Notes: a model not told the origin generated them from the sequence alone. A stretch of DNA of 15,269 bases from Bacteroidetes bacterium UBA6661 (GCA_002455375.1 DKKR01000093.1:204-15472), one strand, 5' to 3'. Positions 1 through 9,090 are shown, counted from the first letter of the stretch. Made by a program: numbers and translations.

Positions 1-2
1 CT

Positions 3-3000
3 GTAAAAAATGCGCGTTGCTTTAGTCAGGCTAATGGAGCAGTTTATATTTCTGTTACAGGAAATAATGGCCCTGTTACCTATTTGTGGAGTAATGCTGC
101 TACCACTCAGGACATTGTTAACATTGCTGCAGGAACTTATACCGTTACTGTTACTGATTCAACAGGTTGTGTTGGGAATAAAACTCAAATAATCACACAA
201 CCTTCAGTATTAACATTAATTGACACAATAGTACCAGCGCGATGTGGAAATGCAAATGGTAGTGCAGGAGTTAATGTCACAGGTGGAACTTCGCCATACA
301 CCTATTTGTGGAGTAATGGCGCTTCTACTTCATCAATATCGGGATTAAACGGAGGCACCTACACAGTTACTGTAACCGATAGCAAACTATGTACTGCAAA
401 TCGTACACTTGTTGTTAACAATACACCGTCCTTAGTTATTTCTATTGACACTATTATACATGTAAAATGTGCAGGACAAAACACAGGAGTTATTAAAGTC
501 AATGTAACCGGTGGATCAGGAGCATTAACCTATACATGGACACCATCACAAATAGGCACCGATTCAATTTTCAATCTGGCTTCCGGAACCTATAAATTAG
601 TTGTCAGAGATACTGCCAACTGCAGGGACTCAATAAGCGTAACAATTAACAGCCCGACAGCAATTAATGCTACAATAAACTCATTGCCTGAAACATGCGG
701 AATTAATAATGGTCAGGCCTGGGTGACTGTTTCAGGCGGAACACCTGGATATACTTTCCTGTGGAATAACAGTTCAACGAATGACACCATTACGAATTTA
801 ACCAAGGGAAACTATTCTGTCACAATCAAGGATGCAAACAACTGTAGTGTCATTAAAAACATATTGGTTGATTCACTTGGTGGGCCTGCAATTACAGACT
901 CTATAATTCATGTAAAATGTTTTGGGGAAAACACCGGTGCTATTTATACAACAGTTCATGGCGCTAATGGTCCTGTTAGTTATTTATGGTCTCCGGGTGG
1001 TCAAATTACACAAAATATAACCAATCTGACTGCAGGTACATATACTGTTACAGTTACAGACACGAACAGCTGTTCTTCAACAAAAAGTTTTGTAGTTAAT
1101 CAACCAACAGGTTTAAATATTTCTTTTACTTCAGTTACTGAAAAATGTAATCAGGCGAACGGTTCTGCCATTGTCGCAGTAACTGGCGGAACTTCTCCAT
1201 ACTCCTATCAATGGAACAATGGCAATACTACAAATAACATCATCAATTTAACATCAGGATATTACACCATTACGATTACTGACGGGAATCTGTGTACAAA
1301 AAGAGATTCTGTTTTTATCGGGCATACAAATGGTCCATCAATATCAAACTTCAGTCATAACTTAATCAAATGTCATAATGATAGTAGTGGCTCACTGACT
1401 GTTAATGTTACAGGTGGTACACCATTTTACAACTATCAATGGAGTGGATTCCCCTTAGTTAACAATGCAACACTTCAGAATATTCCTGCAGGAGTATATA
1501 CAGTAACTGTGACTGATGCTAATGGCTGTACAGTAAATGCAACAGACAGTCTTCAGAATCCTCCCTTAATGTCAATTTCGCATACACTTACCAATGCATC
1601 TTGTAATTTAAATAATGGTATTGCTCAGATAAACGTTTCTGGTGGTGCTTCTCCCTACATCTACAACTGGAGTAATGGTGTTACAGGTGCAACTCTTTTG
1701 GATACTTTGGCAAATAGTTTTTACACTATTACCATAACGGATGCTTTAGGCTGTATAAAGACAGATACATTTACTATTCAGCGTACTCCTGCTACCTTTA
1801 TCCAACTTACATCATTAAATTATGTTACTTGCTTTGGATTAAGTAATGGAAGTATTACCATCACACCATCTGGTGGTGATGGTAATTATACTTACCAATG
1901 GTCTTACAACAATATTCAAACTCAGAACCTGAATAACATTCCTGCAGGCTCCTATGATATAACCGTAACTGATGGAACAGGTTGTAGTTACACAATGCCG
2001 GATATTCAGGTTTCCCAGCCGGATACTTTAATTGCACAAGTTACAACATCACCAACAGGGTGCACGTCACCTACAGGCAGTGCAACGGCAAATCAAACCG
2101 GAGGTATACAGCCTTACACCTATCTATGGTCAACCAATGCAACATCTCAAACAATCAATGGCCTGTCAAGTCAAATTATTACAGTAACCATAACAGACAA
2201 TAATGGATGTACAGCAACCAATTCCGGAATAATCAGTGCATTATCAGCTCCTGTTGTCAATATTTCAGGCACACAAAACATCAATTGTTTTGGAGGTACA
2301 AATGGATTTATTAATACAACTGTAACGGGAGGAAATCAGCCATACAATTACCTCTGGAATAACGGTTCAACCACATCAAATATCAATAACCTTTCAGCAG
2401 GCACTTACACACTAACGGTAACGGACTCTGCGCAGTGCAGTACAATTATTACACAAACTCTGACAGAAAACCCAAAAATTCAATTTGGTTTATCTTTAAT
2501 TGCAGGCCCATGTAACGGAGGAACTCCGGCAATTGCCATTTCAGCACCTTCAGGCGGAGTTGCGCCATTAAATCTTTTGTGGTCAAATGGCAGCACTTCC
2601 ACATCTGCACAAGCTACTGCTGGAACTGTAATGACTTTAACTATTACTGACAATGCAGGATGCAGCAGAGATACAACATTCAGCATGCTTTCAACCAACG
2701 GCCCACAAATTTCAAGTATTCAAACAACAGACATCGTTTGTTTTGGTGATAGCAGCGGCAGTGCAACAGTAAACATTTCAGGAGGAACACCCCCAATAAA
2801 TATTCAATGGATTGGCACTTTACCGGTTCAAACCACAGCAACTGCAATAAATTTAAAAGCCGGAAGCTATACATGCATTGTTACAGACGTAAATGGCTGT
2901 TCAGCACAAAGTGTTGCAAATATTAATCACCTGAATTCATTAATCACACCAACACTCACAATAACTAATGCTAGTTGTGGAAACAGCAACGGTCAAATTG

Positions 3001-3660
3001 TTGTAAATGCAACTGGTGGTGGCGGTACCTATCAGTACAAACTTAATAATGGAGTTTATTCTTCAACAAACACATTTGCTAACCTCTCCGCAGGATCTGA
3101 CTCGGTTTTTGTTAAAGACAACAACGGATGTGAAGTTTTTGTTATTTCAACCATCAGTAATATACAGGGACCTGTAATATCAGTTATAGACTCGGCTAAC
3201 GTGAGTTGCTTTGGCAGTAATGATGGTTTCATTATTTTAAATGTAACCGGTGCAGCACAGCCCATCACCTATTCATGGTCTGATGGACCAACAACCTTAA
3301 CAAGAAATAATCTTGGGCCCGGTAACTATACATTTACTGCACAGGATGCCAACAATTGTATATCTGTAAGAAATTTTATCATTACAGAACCGACAACAAT
3401 TACAATCAGTGAAATAATTCCAAACAAAAATGGTGTTTACAATATTACTTGTAACACACTAGCTGACGGAGAAATTCAGGTAATAGCAAATGGTGGTGTT
3501 CCGTTTACTCAAACATCTGCTTACAACTATCAATGGTCAATAAGTGGCGCTTCCGGAGCATCTGTAACAAATCTTACTGCAGGCCCATACACTGTAACAG
3601 TCACCGACTCTATGGGATGCTCTGCCACAAAATCATTCCTCCTGACTGAGCCACCTGCCT
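3..3660 (+). repeat. Tandem array of 16 SprB-type coding repeats, two alternating subtypes
   Basis: The period is about 228 bases. First-Cys codons begin at 18, 243, 468, 696, 918, 1146, 1371, 1602, 1830, 2061, 2286, 2511, 2739, 2976, 3207 and 3450, giving steps of 74-81 codons. Odd units have Cys-x5-Gly (for example CFGENTG), even units Cys-x4-Gly (for example CGNANG). Unit 12 has Pro in place of that Gly, and unit 16 breaks the alternation by being a second Cys-x5-Gly unit. Copies differ widely at synonymous positions, so this is an old protein-level repeat rather than recent DNA duplication. Two Cys per unit suggest one disulfide per domain (inference). Confidence 0.9.
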
Positions 3661-4427
3661 TAAATGCAGGTGCTGATTTCACACAATCTATTTGTGGAAC
3701 TGACACCATTGTACTTATAGGCAATATCCCATCGTATGGATTTGGAAAATGGACTGTTCGCAGTGGTAGTGGGATAATTGCTGACCCGGATTCTATCACA
3801 ACGCAGATTACTGCAATTGCAAATGGAGTAAATGTTTTTGCTTGGGTGGTTTATGACAATTTCTGTTCAGACACTGCATTATATGTCATCAACAAAAAAG
3901 AAAAAATTGTAGCTGATGGCGGTATTGATCAAAATGTGTGTGACAATTTTGTTTTCCTTTCAGCAGTACCACCACCTTCAGGTACCGGGGTATGGCAAAG
4001 CATAAATGGAAATAGCACAATAGAAAACCCATCATCACCAGCAACGAAGGTTGAAAATTTAAGTCCGGGTAAAAATATTTTTGTCTGGACAATTACCAAT
4101 GGCACATGTACTGCATCTGACACAGTAAAGATTGCTATTCTTCCTCCGGAAGAATGTTTTACTGATGTTGTTATGCCAACAGGTTTTACTCCCAATGAAG
4201 ATGGGTATAACGACTTATATGTTATCAGAGGATTAGATAATACAAACAATACTTTGACAATTTTCAACAGATGGGGCAACTTAGTTTATGAAAAGAAAAA
4301 CTATAATAATGACTGGGATGGAAAGTCTAATAATAAACAAATATTACCTGACGGAACTTACTATGCCATTTTACGGATACCTGCCAGGAATTTAGTCTTA
4401 AAAACATATATTGATTTAAGAAGATAA
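3..4427 (+). CDS. SprB-like repeat surface adhesin with type B T9SS sorting domain (5' end outside window)
   Basis: The frame is open from base 3, so the true start lies left of the window; an internal ATG at 84 falls inside a repeat and is not the start. 1474 residues are visible. From the left: sixteen SprB-type repeats of about 76 residues (bases 3 to about 3660), each with an early Cys, a GG-x-x-x-Y-x-Y-x-W core, an AGTYTVTVTD-like strand and a second Cys about 50 residues after the first. Two Ig/PKD-like domains follow (about 3663-3899 and 3909-4145). The last 90 residues (4155-4424) are a gliding-motility-associated C-terminal domain: GFTPNEDGYND, FNRWGNLVYE, NDWDG, LPDGTYY and a final YIDLRR. 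In this family that domain is the type B signal for T9SS export. The inferred product is a large cell-surface adhesin like SprB, which acts in gliding or attachment. The adjacent SprF-like gene supports this. The ligand is unknown, and the missing N-terminus could hold other domains. Confidence 0.93.
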   Translation, partial: VKNARCFSQANGAVYISVTGNNGPVTYLWSNAATTQDIVNIAAGTYTVTVTDSTGCVGNKTQIITQPSVLTLIDTIVPARCGNANGSAGVNVTGGTSPYTYLWSNGASTSSISGLNGGTYTVTVTDSKLCTANRTLVVNNTPSLVISIDTIIHVKCAGQNTGVIKVNVTGGSGALTYTWTPSQIGTDSIFNLASGTYKLVVRDTANCRDSISVTINSPTAINATINSLPETCGINNGQAWVTVSGGTPGYTFLWNNSSTNDTITNLTKGNYSVTIKDANNCSVIKNILVDSLGGPAITDSIIHVKCFGENTGAIYTTVHGANGPVSYLWSPGGQITQNITNLTAGTYTVTVTDTNSCSSTKSFVVNQPTGLNISFTSVTEKCNQANGSAIVAVTGGTSPYSYQWNNGNTTNNIINLTSGYYTITITDGNLCTKRDSVFIGHTNGPSISNFSHNLIKCHNDSSGSLTVNVTGGTPFYNYQWSGFPLVNNATLQNIPAGVYTVTVTDANGCTVNATDSLQNPPLMSISHTLTNASCNLNNGIAQINVSGGASPYIYNWSNGVTGATLLDTLANSFYTITITDALGCIKTDTFTIQRTPATFIQLTSLNYVTCFGLSNGSITITPSGGDGNYTYQWSYNNIQTQNLNNIPAGSYDITVTDGTGCSYTMPDIQVSQPDTLIAQVTTSPTGCTSPTGSATANQTGGIQPYTYLWSTNATSQTINGLSSQIITVTITDNNGCTATNSGIISALSAPVVNISGTQNINCFGGTNGFINTTVTGGNQPYNYLWNNGSTTSNINNLSAGTYTLTVTDSAQCSTIITQTLTENPKIQFGLSLIAGPCNGGTPAIAISAPSGGVAPLNLLWSNGSTSTSAQATAGTVMTLTITDNAGCSRDTTFSMLSTNGPQISSIQTTDIVCFGDSSGSATVNISGGTPPINIQWIGTLPVQTTATAINLKAGSYTCIVTDVNGCSAQSVANINHLNSLITPTLTITNASCGNSNGQIVVNATGGGGTYQYKLNNGVYSSTNTFANLSAGSDSVFVKDNNGCEVFVISTISNIQGPVISVIDSANVSCFGSNDGFIILNVTGAAQPITYSWSDGPTTLTRNNLGPGNYTFTAQDANNCISVRNFIITEPTTITISEIIPNKNGVYNITCNTLADGEIQVIANGGVPFTQTSAYNYQWSISGASGASVTNLTAGPYTVTVTDSMGCSATKSFLLTEPPALNAGADFTQSICGTDTIVLIGNIPSYGFGKWTVRSGSGIIADPDSITTQITAIANGVNVFAWVVYDNFCSDTALYVINKKEKIVADGGIDQNVCDNFVFLSAVPPPSGTGVWQSINGNSTIENPSSPATKVENLSPGKNIFVWTITNGTCTASDTVKIAILPPEECFTDVVMPTGFTPNEDGYNDLYVIRGLDNTNNTLTIFNRWGNLVYEKKNYNNDWDGKSNNKQILPDGTYYAILRIPARNLVLKTYIDLRR

Positions 4428-4431
4428 GCTT

Positions 4432-5352
4432 ATGAAAAAATTATGTTCCATAATAATTATGTTCATTTTGTCTGACTATTTGTTTGCACAGCAGGCTCCA
4501 ATGACAACACAATACATGTTTAATACACTGCTGATAAATCCGGCTTATGCGGGAAGTAAACCATTCACAAGTGCAACAATGATGGTAAGAAAACAATGGG
4601 CAGGATTTAAAGGATCACCTACAACAGAAACTGCAAGTATCCATGGTGCATTGGAAGATAAAAATGTTGGCTTAGGATTATACATAAGTAATGATCATGC
4701 AGGTATTATAAATCGCACAGAACTCTTCGGAAGTTATTCTTATACTATTGAATATGGAGAGTCAAAACTTGCATTCGGTCTTCAGGCAGGTTTAAGTTAT
4801 TTGAAATCTACGCTATCAGATCTGGTTTATAACGACAACAATGACCCGGTTTACGAAAAGAACACCATAAACAACGTACTTCCTAATTTTGGAGCTGGTT
4901 TATATTATCATACTGATTTATTTTATGCAGGTATTTCTGCTCCGCTGCTTTTAAGTTACGACCCGCTTAAATCACTGTCTCTTGAAATGACCGATGTACA
5001 TCATATCAGAAGACACTATTTTCTGACCACAGGTTATGTTTTTTCATTAAGTGAGCAGGTTAAATTAAAACCATCAGTTCTTCTAAAATATGTAGATGGT
5101 GCACCATTACAATTCGACATTAATGCAAATCTGCTTTTGAACAATATCATTTGGCTTGGAGCTTCATACCGCTCCAATGATGCAATTGCAGTCATTGGTG
5201 AATATCAGCTATCTAAAAAATTGCGAATTGGTTATTCATTTGACTATTCGCTTACCCTACTCAGAAACCATTCAGCAGGATCGCATGAATTTATGCTTGG
5301 ATACGATTTTGGTTATAATGTACCTAAAATAAAAACTCCGCGTTATTTTTAA
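4432..5352 (+). CDS. PorP/SprF family type IX secretion outer-membrane protein
   Basis: 306 residues. The start ATG lies 4 bases after the adhesin stop and opens a signal peptide (MKK, hydrophobic stretch, FA at residues 18-19, probable cleavage before QQ at 20-21). The mature N-terminus has the family signature TTQYMFN...INPAYAGS, followed by the R-x-QWAGF-x-GSP-T motif and SIHG. The rest is alternating hydrophobic/polar strands as in an outer-membrane beta barrel, with KLKPSVLLKY, QFD-x-NAN and GASYR near the middle-to-end and GSHEFML before the C-terminus. In Flavobacterium johnsoniae, SprF is needed for secretion of the type B cargo SprB, and sprF-like genes usually sit just downstream of their cargo gene. 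That is the arrangement here, so this is probably the dedicated export or anchoring partner of the preceding adhesin. The length is normal for the family. The family call is firm; the cargo pairing is inferred from context. Confidence 0.93.
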   Translation: MKKLCSIIIMFILSDYLFAQQAPMTTQYMFNTLLINPAYAGSKPFTSATMMVRKQWAGFKGSPTTETASIHGALEDKNVGLGLYISNDHAGIINRTELFGSYSYTIEYGESKLAFGLQAGLSYLKSTLSDLVYNDNNDPVYEKNTINNVLPNFGAGLYYHTDLFYAGISAPLLLSYDPLKSLSLEMTDVHHIRRHYFLTTGYVFSLSEQVKLKPSVLLKYVDGAPLQFDINANLLLNNIIWLGASYRSNDAIAVIGEYQLSKKLRIGYSFDYSLTLLRNHSAGSHEFMLGYDFGYNVPKIKTPRYF

Positions 5353-5354
5353 TT

Positions 5355-7235
5355 ATGAATAGAAAACGCAACATTTTTTTATTGTTTGTTATTTTATTTT
5401 TCACATCCTGTTTATCTGTCAAACAAAGAACAGCTGACACCTATTATGAGCAGAACTTATATGACAAAGCTATTCCGTATTATCAGGAAGTTACTAACAA
5501 AAAATTTAATTTAGATATCCTTATTAAACTTGCAGATTGTTATCGTAATGTAAAGAACTATGCACTATCTGAACAGATTTATTCTAAGATAGTAACATCT
5601 AATACCGACCCGATTTATCAGTTTTATTACGCTGAAGCACTAATGCAAAATGGCAAATATGTTGAGGCAAGAAAATGGTTAAACAAATTTCTAGTTCTAA
5701 ATCGTGCCGATAGCAGGGCATTAAACCTATTAGCATCTTGCGATTCAATAGAAATGCTTTATAAAGACTCTTTACTCTTTGATGTCAGACGACTACCATT
5801 TAACGGAATTGATGAGAGTAATTTCTCCCCTGAATTATTCCATTCCGGAATTGTTTATGTTAGCAACAGAAACACTGATCCAAAAAATTATAAAACGAAT
5901 CCTGTTATTGATAATTACAACTTATTTTATGCACAACAAACTGAATTAGGGCATTGGATGGACCCGGTTCCATTACGAGGCACAATTAATTCTATTTTTA
6001 ATGAAGGTCCATGCACATTCAATAATGAATTCACAAAAGCTTACTTTACACGCAATGCTAATGAAGGAAAAAAAATTGTCACGAATCAGCAAAGTGAAAA
6101 TGTTTTAGAAATTTTTGAAGCTACAACCAAGGATGGTGAATGGAATGTTTCCGGACCTGTAAGTTTCAACAACAACAATTACAGTGTAGGCCATCCATCT
6201 ATTTCACCAAGCGGTAATACTATGGTTTTTGTTTCAGATATGCCATGGGGCTATGGCGGTACTGATATTTATAGAGTACAATGGATAAATAATACATGGA
6301 GTAAACCGGCTAGTATCGGGAAGGTTATTAATACAAGTGGAAATGAAATGTTTCCGTTCTTACTCAACGACTCAATACTTTACTTTTCAAGTAATGGTAT
6401 GATTGGTGTTGGAGGTCTTGATATTTATCGTACAGAGTTAACTGCTGATGGATGGACAGTACCTGAAAACTTAGGCTACCCCATTAATAGTCCCAGAGAC
6501 GATTTTGGTTTGATTTGTGATAATGAAGAATTAAGCGGCTATTTCAGCAGCAACAGGCAACAAGGCAAAGACAATATTTTTTCATTTAAAAGGAATGCTC
6601 CGGTTTTAACGCTAAAAGGCAAATTAATTGACAAGTCAACAAACAAGCCTTTGAAAAATATTAATCTTAAGTTGACCGCAAATTCAATTGATACTATTTT
6701 AACAACAGATGGCGAAGGTAACTTTACAGCACAATTAAAAAACAATAAAGACTACACACTTCGCGCTGAAGACAAAAGTTATTTTACAACTTCAGAGAAT
6801 ATTTCTACGTTTGGTTACAGAAAATCAGCAACACTGAATAAGGATTTAACTTTAGAAAAAGTGATTTTCAACAAGCCTGTTATTTGGAGAGGCATTGCAT
6901 TTGAAAAAGGAAAATCAGATTTAACACCGTCAACTAAAACAGAGTTAAATAAACTGTTCAATATATTACTTGAGAATAAAAACATAAAAATAGAATTAAG
7001 CTGTCATACAGACTCACGAGGTGTAGAACGTGATAACCTGATATTGTCACAAGCCAGAGCAGATAAAGCGGCAGCCTATCTTATCAATAAAGGGATTTCA
7101 AAAGACAGAATTATTTCAGTGGGATTTGGTTCACAACGCTTATTAAATAATTGTGTAAGGGGTATATTATGTTTAGAAGAAGACCATCAAATTAATATAA
7201 GAACTGAAATAAGATACAGCCCTTATCAAAGATAA
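5355..7235 (+). CDS. PorE-like OmpA-family lipoprotein (TPR, PD40 propeller, CRD, OmpA_C)
   Basis: 626 residues, starting 2 bases after the SprF-like stop. Residues 1-19 form a lipoprotein signal ending FTSC, with Cys19 the probable lipidated residue. No acidic run follows Cys19, so a surface-export signal is not evident. Residues about 27-130 look like TPR helices. About 155-410 is a PD40-type propeller (SISPSGNTMVFVSD, GGTDIYR, ILYFSSNG, GGLDIYRT, GYFSSNR). About 416-480 is a carboxypeptidase-regulatory-like beta sandwich. About 505-625 is an OmpA C-terminal domain with HTDSRG (Asp553) and the N-x2-LS-x2-RA motif (Arg568), the residues that bind peptidoglycan in this family, plus a Cys600/Cys606 pair. 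The same four-domain order is known for PorE of Porphyromonas gingivalis, a T9SS component. Bacteroidota often encode several such paralogues, so this may serve only its own adhesin/SprF pair rather than being the core PorE. Confidence 0.9.
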   Translation: MNRKRNIFLLFVILFFTSCLSVKQRTADTYYEQNLYDKAIPYYQEVTNKKFNLDILIKLADCYRNVKNYALSEQIYSKIVTSNTDPIYQFYYAEALMQNGKYVEARKWLNKFLVLNRADSRALNLLASCDSIEMLYKDSLLFDVRRLPFNGIDESNFSPELFHSGIVYVSNRNTDPKNYKTNPVIDNYNLFYAQQTELGHWMDPVPLRGTINSIFNEGPCTFNNEFTKAYFTRNANEGKKIVTNQQSENVLEIFEATTKDGEWNVSGPVSFNNNNYSVGHPSISPSGNTMVFVSDMPWGYGGTDIYRVQWINNTWSKPASIGKVINTSGNEMFPFLLNDSILYFSSNGMIGVGGLDIYRTELTADGWTVPENLGYPINSPRDDFGLICDNEELSGYFSSNRQQGKDNIFSFKRNAPVLTLKGKLIDKSTNKPLKNINLKLTANSIDTILTTDGEGNFTAQLKNNKDYTLRAEDKSYFTTSENISTFGYRKSATLNKDLTLEKVIFNKPVIWRGIAFEKGKSDLTPSTKTELNKLFNILLENKNIKIELSCHTDSRGVERDNLILSQARADKAAAYLINKGISKDRIISVGFGSQRLLNNCVRGILCLEEDHQINIRTEIRYSPYQR

Positions 7236-7268
7236 GACTTAACAGTCAGAATACATTTTTCTGTAAAG

Positions 7269-9068
7269 ATGGCCAACGTATTAGGCATTTCCGCATTTTA
7301 TCATGACTCAGCAGCGACTATTGCCATTGATGGTAAAATAGTAGCCGCAGTTCAGGAAGAACGTTTTTCAAGAATTAAAAATGATGCAAAATTTCCTGTA
7401 AACGCAATAAAATATTGTTTGCAATATTCCGGTTTAAAGTTAAATCAAATTGATCATATTGTATATTATGAAAAACCGTTTCTCAAGTTAGAGCGGTTAT
7501 TGGAAACCTATCTAGAAACCGCTCCTAATGGTTTTCAGCAATTTACTCAGGCTGTGCCACTTTGGATTAAAGAAAAAGTTTTGATAAAAAATAAAATCAG
7601 AGAAAACTTAAATTTGATTGATGAGAATTTTTCGGCAAAAGAAATACTATTTTGCGAGCATCATCTTTCGCATGCAGCAAGTGCATTATATACCTCTCCC
7701 TTTTCCAATGCAGCAATAATAACTGCTGATGGTGTTGGCGAATGGTGTACTACCTCTATCATGAATGGTACACCAAATACTATTACCTCTTTAAAAGAAC
7801 TCAACTTTCCACACTCAATTGGTTTGTTATATAGTGCATTTACACAGTTCCTGGGGTTTAAAGTAAATTCAGGCGAGTACAAAGTAATGGGCTTGGCTCC
7901 TTATGGAAATAAGAATAGTTCGCAATTTAGTTTTTTTAAAAATAAAATCAGTGAACTATTTGACCTGAAGTCAGACGGGTCTGTTTTTCTGAATATACGA
8001 TACTTTAATTTTCAAAAAGGGTTAAGCATGATAAATGAAAATCTTTGGGCTGAGCTTTTTGAAATAAAACCACGTATTGCTGAATCTGAAATAAATTTAA
8101 ATCATTGCCATTTAGCATTAGCCATTCAAACGATTACAGAAGATGTCATTTTTAATTTAGCTAAACAGGCCAAACAAATTACAAATGCAGACAATTTATG
8201 TTTGGCAGGAGGTGTAGCATTAAATTGTGTTGCCGTTGGTAAACTCAACAAGCAAAATATTTTCAATAAAATTTATATTCAACCTGCCTCCGGTGATGCA
8301 GGTGGTGCTATTGGCGCAGCACTTGCAATTGAGCATATATTTTTAGGTAACAAACGTAAAACTCCTGAAAAAGATCATTTGCAAGGATGTCGCTTAGGTC
8401 CTGCTTATGACAACCAAACTGTTGCACAGTCTTTAACAAAATACAATTTACATTTTGAACAGTTTAAAGAAGAAGAGTTACTAAAACTCACTGCCACACA
8501 TCTATCAAATAATAAAACTGTAGCGTGGTTTCAGGGAAGAATGGAATTTGGGCCACGCGCTCTTGGATCAAGGAGTATTCTTGCTAACCCCTCAACATCG
8601 AACATTCAACAAACATTAAATCAAAAAATAAAAAAACGTGAGTCATTCAGACCATTTGCGCCCGCCATGCTAATTGAAGATTATTTAGAATTTTATGAAG
8701 GAGGCAATGAAAATGGTTTCATGTCTATGACAGATTTTCTTAAAAAAGAAAAAAGAATGGGTAATGACTCAACTCCTGAAGAAGCTGGTATAACAGAACA
8801 ATTACAAAAATCTAAAAGTGCTATTCAAGGAGTAACACACGTTGACTATAGCTCACGAATTCAGGTGGTGACTGAAACTGATGACAGCTTATTTTTTAAA
8901 CTACTAACAGAATATAAAAAGATAACCGGGAGAGGAATACTCATTAATACCAGTTTCAATCTAAGAGGACAACCAATAGTTTGCAATCCTGATGATGCCT
9001 GTAAGTGTTTTCTGGAAACAGAAATAGACTTATTGGCAATAAATAATTTTATTGTCAGAAAAAAATAA
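7269..9068 (+). CDS. O-carbamoyltransferase, NodU/CmcH/TobZ family
   Basis: 599 residues, full length for the family. The ATG at 7269 opens the typical N-terminus (VLGISAFYHDSAA, QEERFSR at 29-35). The Kae1-like N-terminal part has HHLSHAASA with His131 and His135 four apart, ADGVGEW with Asp154, and SGDAGGA with Asp343; these match in kind and spacing the iron ligands described for TobZ (His114, His118, Asp137, Asp338). The C-terminal part has QGRMEFGPRALGSRS (422-436), RPFAP (461-465) and TSFNLRGQPIV (561-571). Known members use carbamoyl phosphate and ATP to carbamoylate a hydroxyl on a sugar or small molecule (Nod factor, tobramycin, cephem). The substrate here cannot be read from sequence. 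The gene lies 33 bases after the PorE-like gene on the same strand and may be cotranscribed. The SxtJ-like and DUF5989 small genes often seen beside this family in other bacteria are absent here. Confidence 0.92.
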   Translation: MANVLGISAFYHDSAATIAIDGKIVAAVQEERFSRIKNDAKFPVNAIKYCLQYSGLKLNQIDHIVYYEKPFLKLERLLETYLETAPNGFQQFTQAVPLWIKEKVLIKNKIRENLNLIDENFSAKEILFCEHHLSHAASALYTSPFSNAAIITADGVGEWCTTSIMNGTPNTITSLKELNFPHSIGLLYSAFTQFLGFKVNSGEYKVMGLAPYGNKNSSQFSFFKNKISELFDLKSDGSVFLNIRYFNFQKGLSMINENLWAELFEIKPRIAESEINLNHCHLALAIQTITEDVIFNLAKQAKQITNADNLCLAGGVALNCVAVGKLNKQNIFNKIYIQPASGDAGGAIGAALAIEHIFLGNKRKTPEKDHLQGCRLGPAYDNQTVAQSLTKYNLHFEQFKEEELLKLTATHLSNNKTVAWFQGRMEFGPRALGSRSILANPSTSNIQQTLNQKIKKRESFRPFAPAMLIEDYLEFYEGGNENGFMSMTDFLKKEKRMGNDSTPEEAGITEQLQKSKSAIQGVTHVDYSSRIQVVTETDDSLFFKLLTEYKKITGRGILINTSFNLRGQPIVCNPDDACKCFLETEIDLLAINNFIVRKK

Positions 9069-9090
9069 CTAAAGCAAATTCACACAGTGA

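Noticed and set aside
10..192. Plus-strand 60-codon reading frame at the left edge
   Set aside because: It lies entirely inside the adhesin repeats in another frame and has a leucine-rich translation with no family features.
3..3660. Recent tandem DNA duplication or a phase-variable repeat tract in the adhesin
   Set aside because: Units that match well in protein (such as 2 and 6) differ at many synonymous bases, and no simple-sequence or slippage tract is present.
2480..4279. Several minus-strand reading frames of 64-116 codons opposite the adhesin
   Set aside because: They are antisense shadows of a repetitive coding sequence, with no start context and no recognisable protein.
84..4427. 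ATG at 84 as the start of the adhesin gene
   Set aside because: The same frame is open back to base 3 and codes for the first half of a normal repeat (CFSQANG, YLWSN). The real start is outside the window.
7236..7268. CAGAA...TTCTG inverted repeat and TACATTTT box before the carbamoyltransferase
   Set aside because: The stem is 5 base pairs without a T-run, and the box would place transcription start at the ATG itself. Probably chance in AT-rich sequence.
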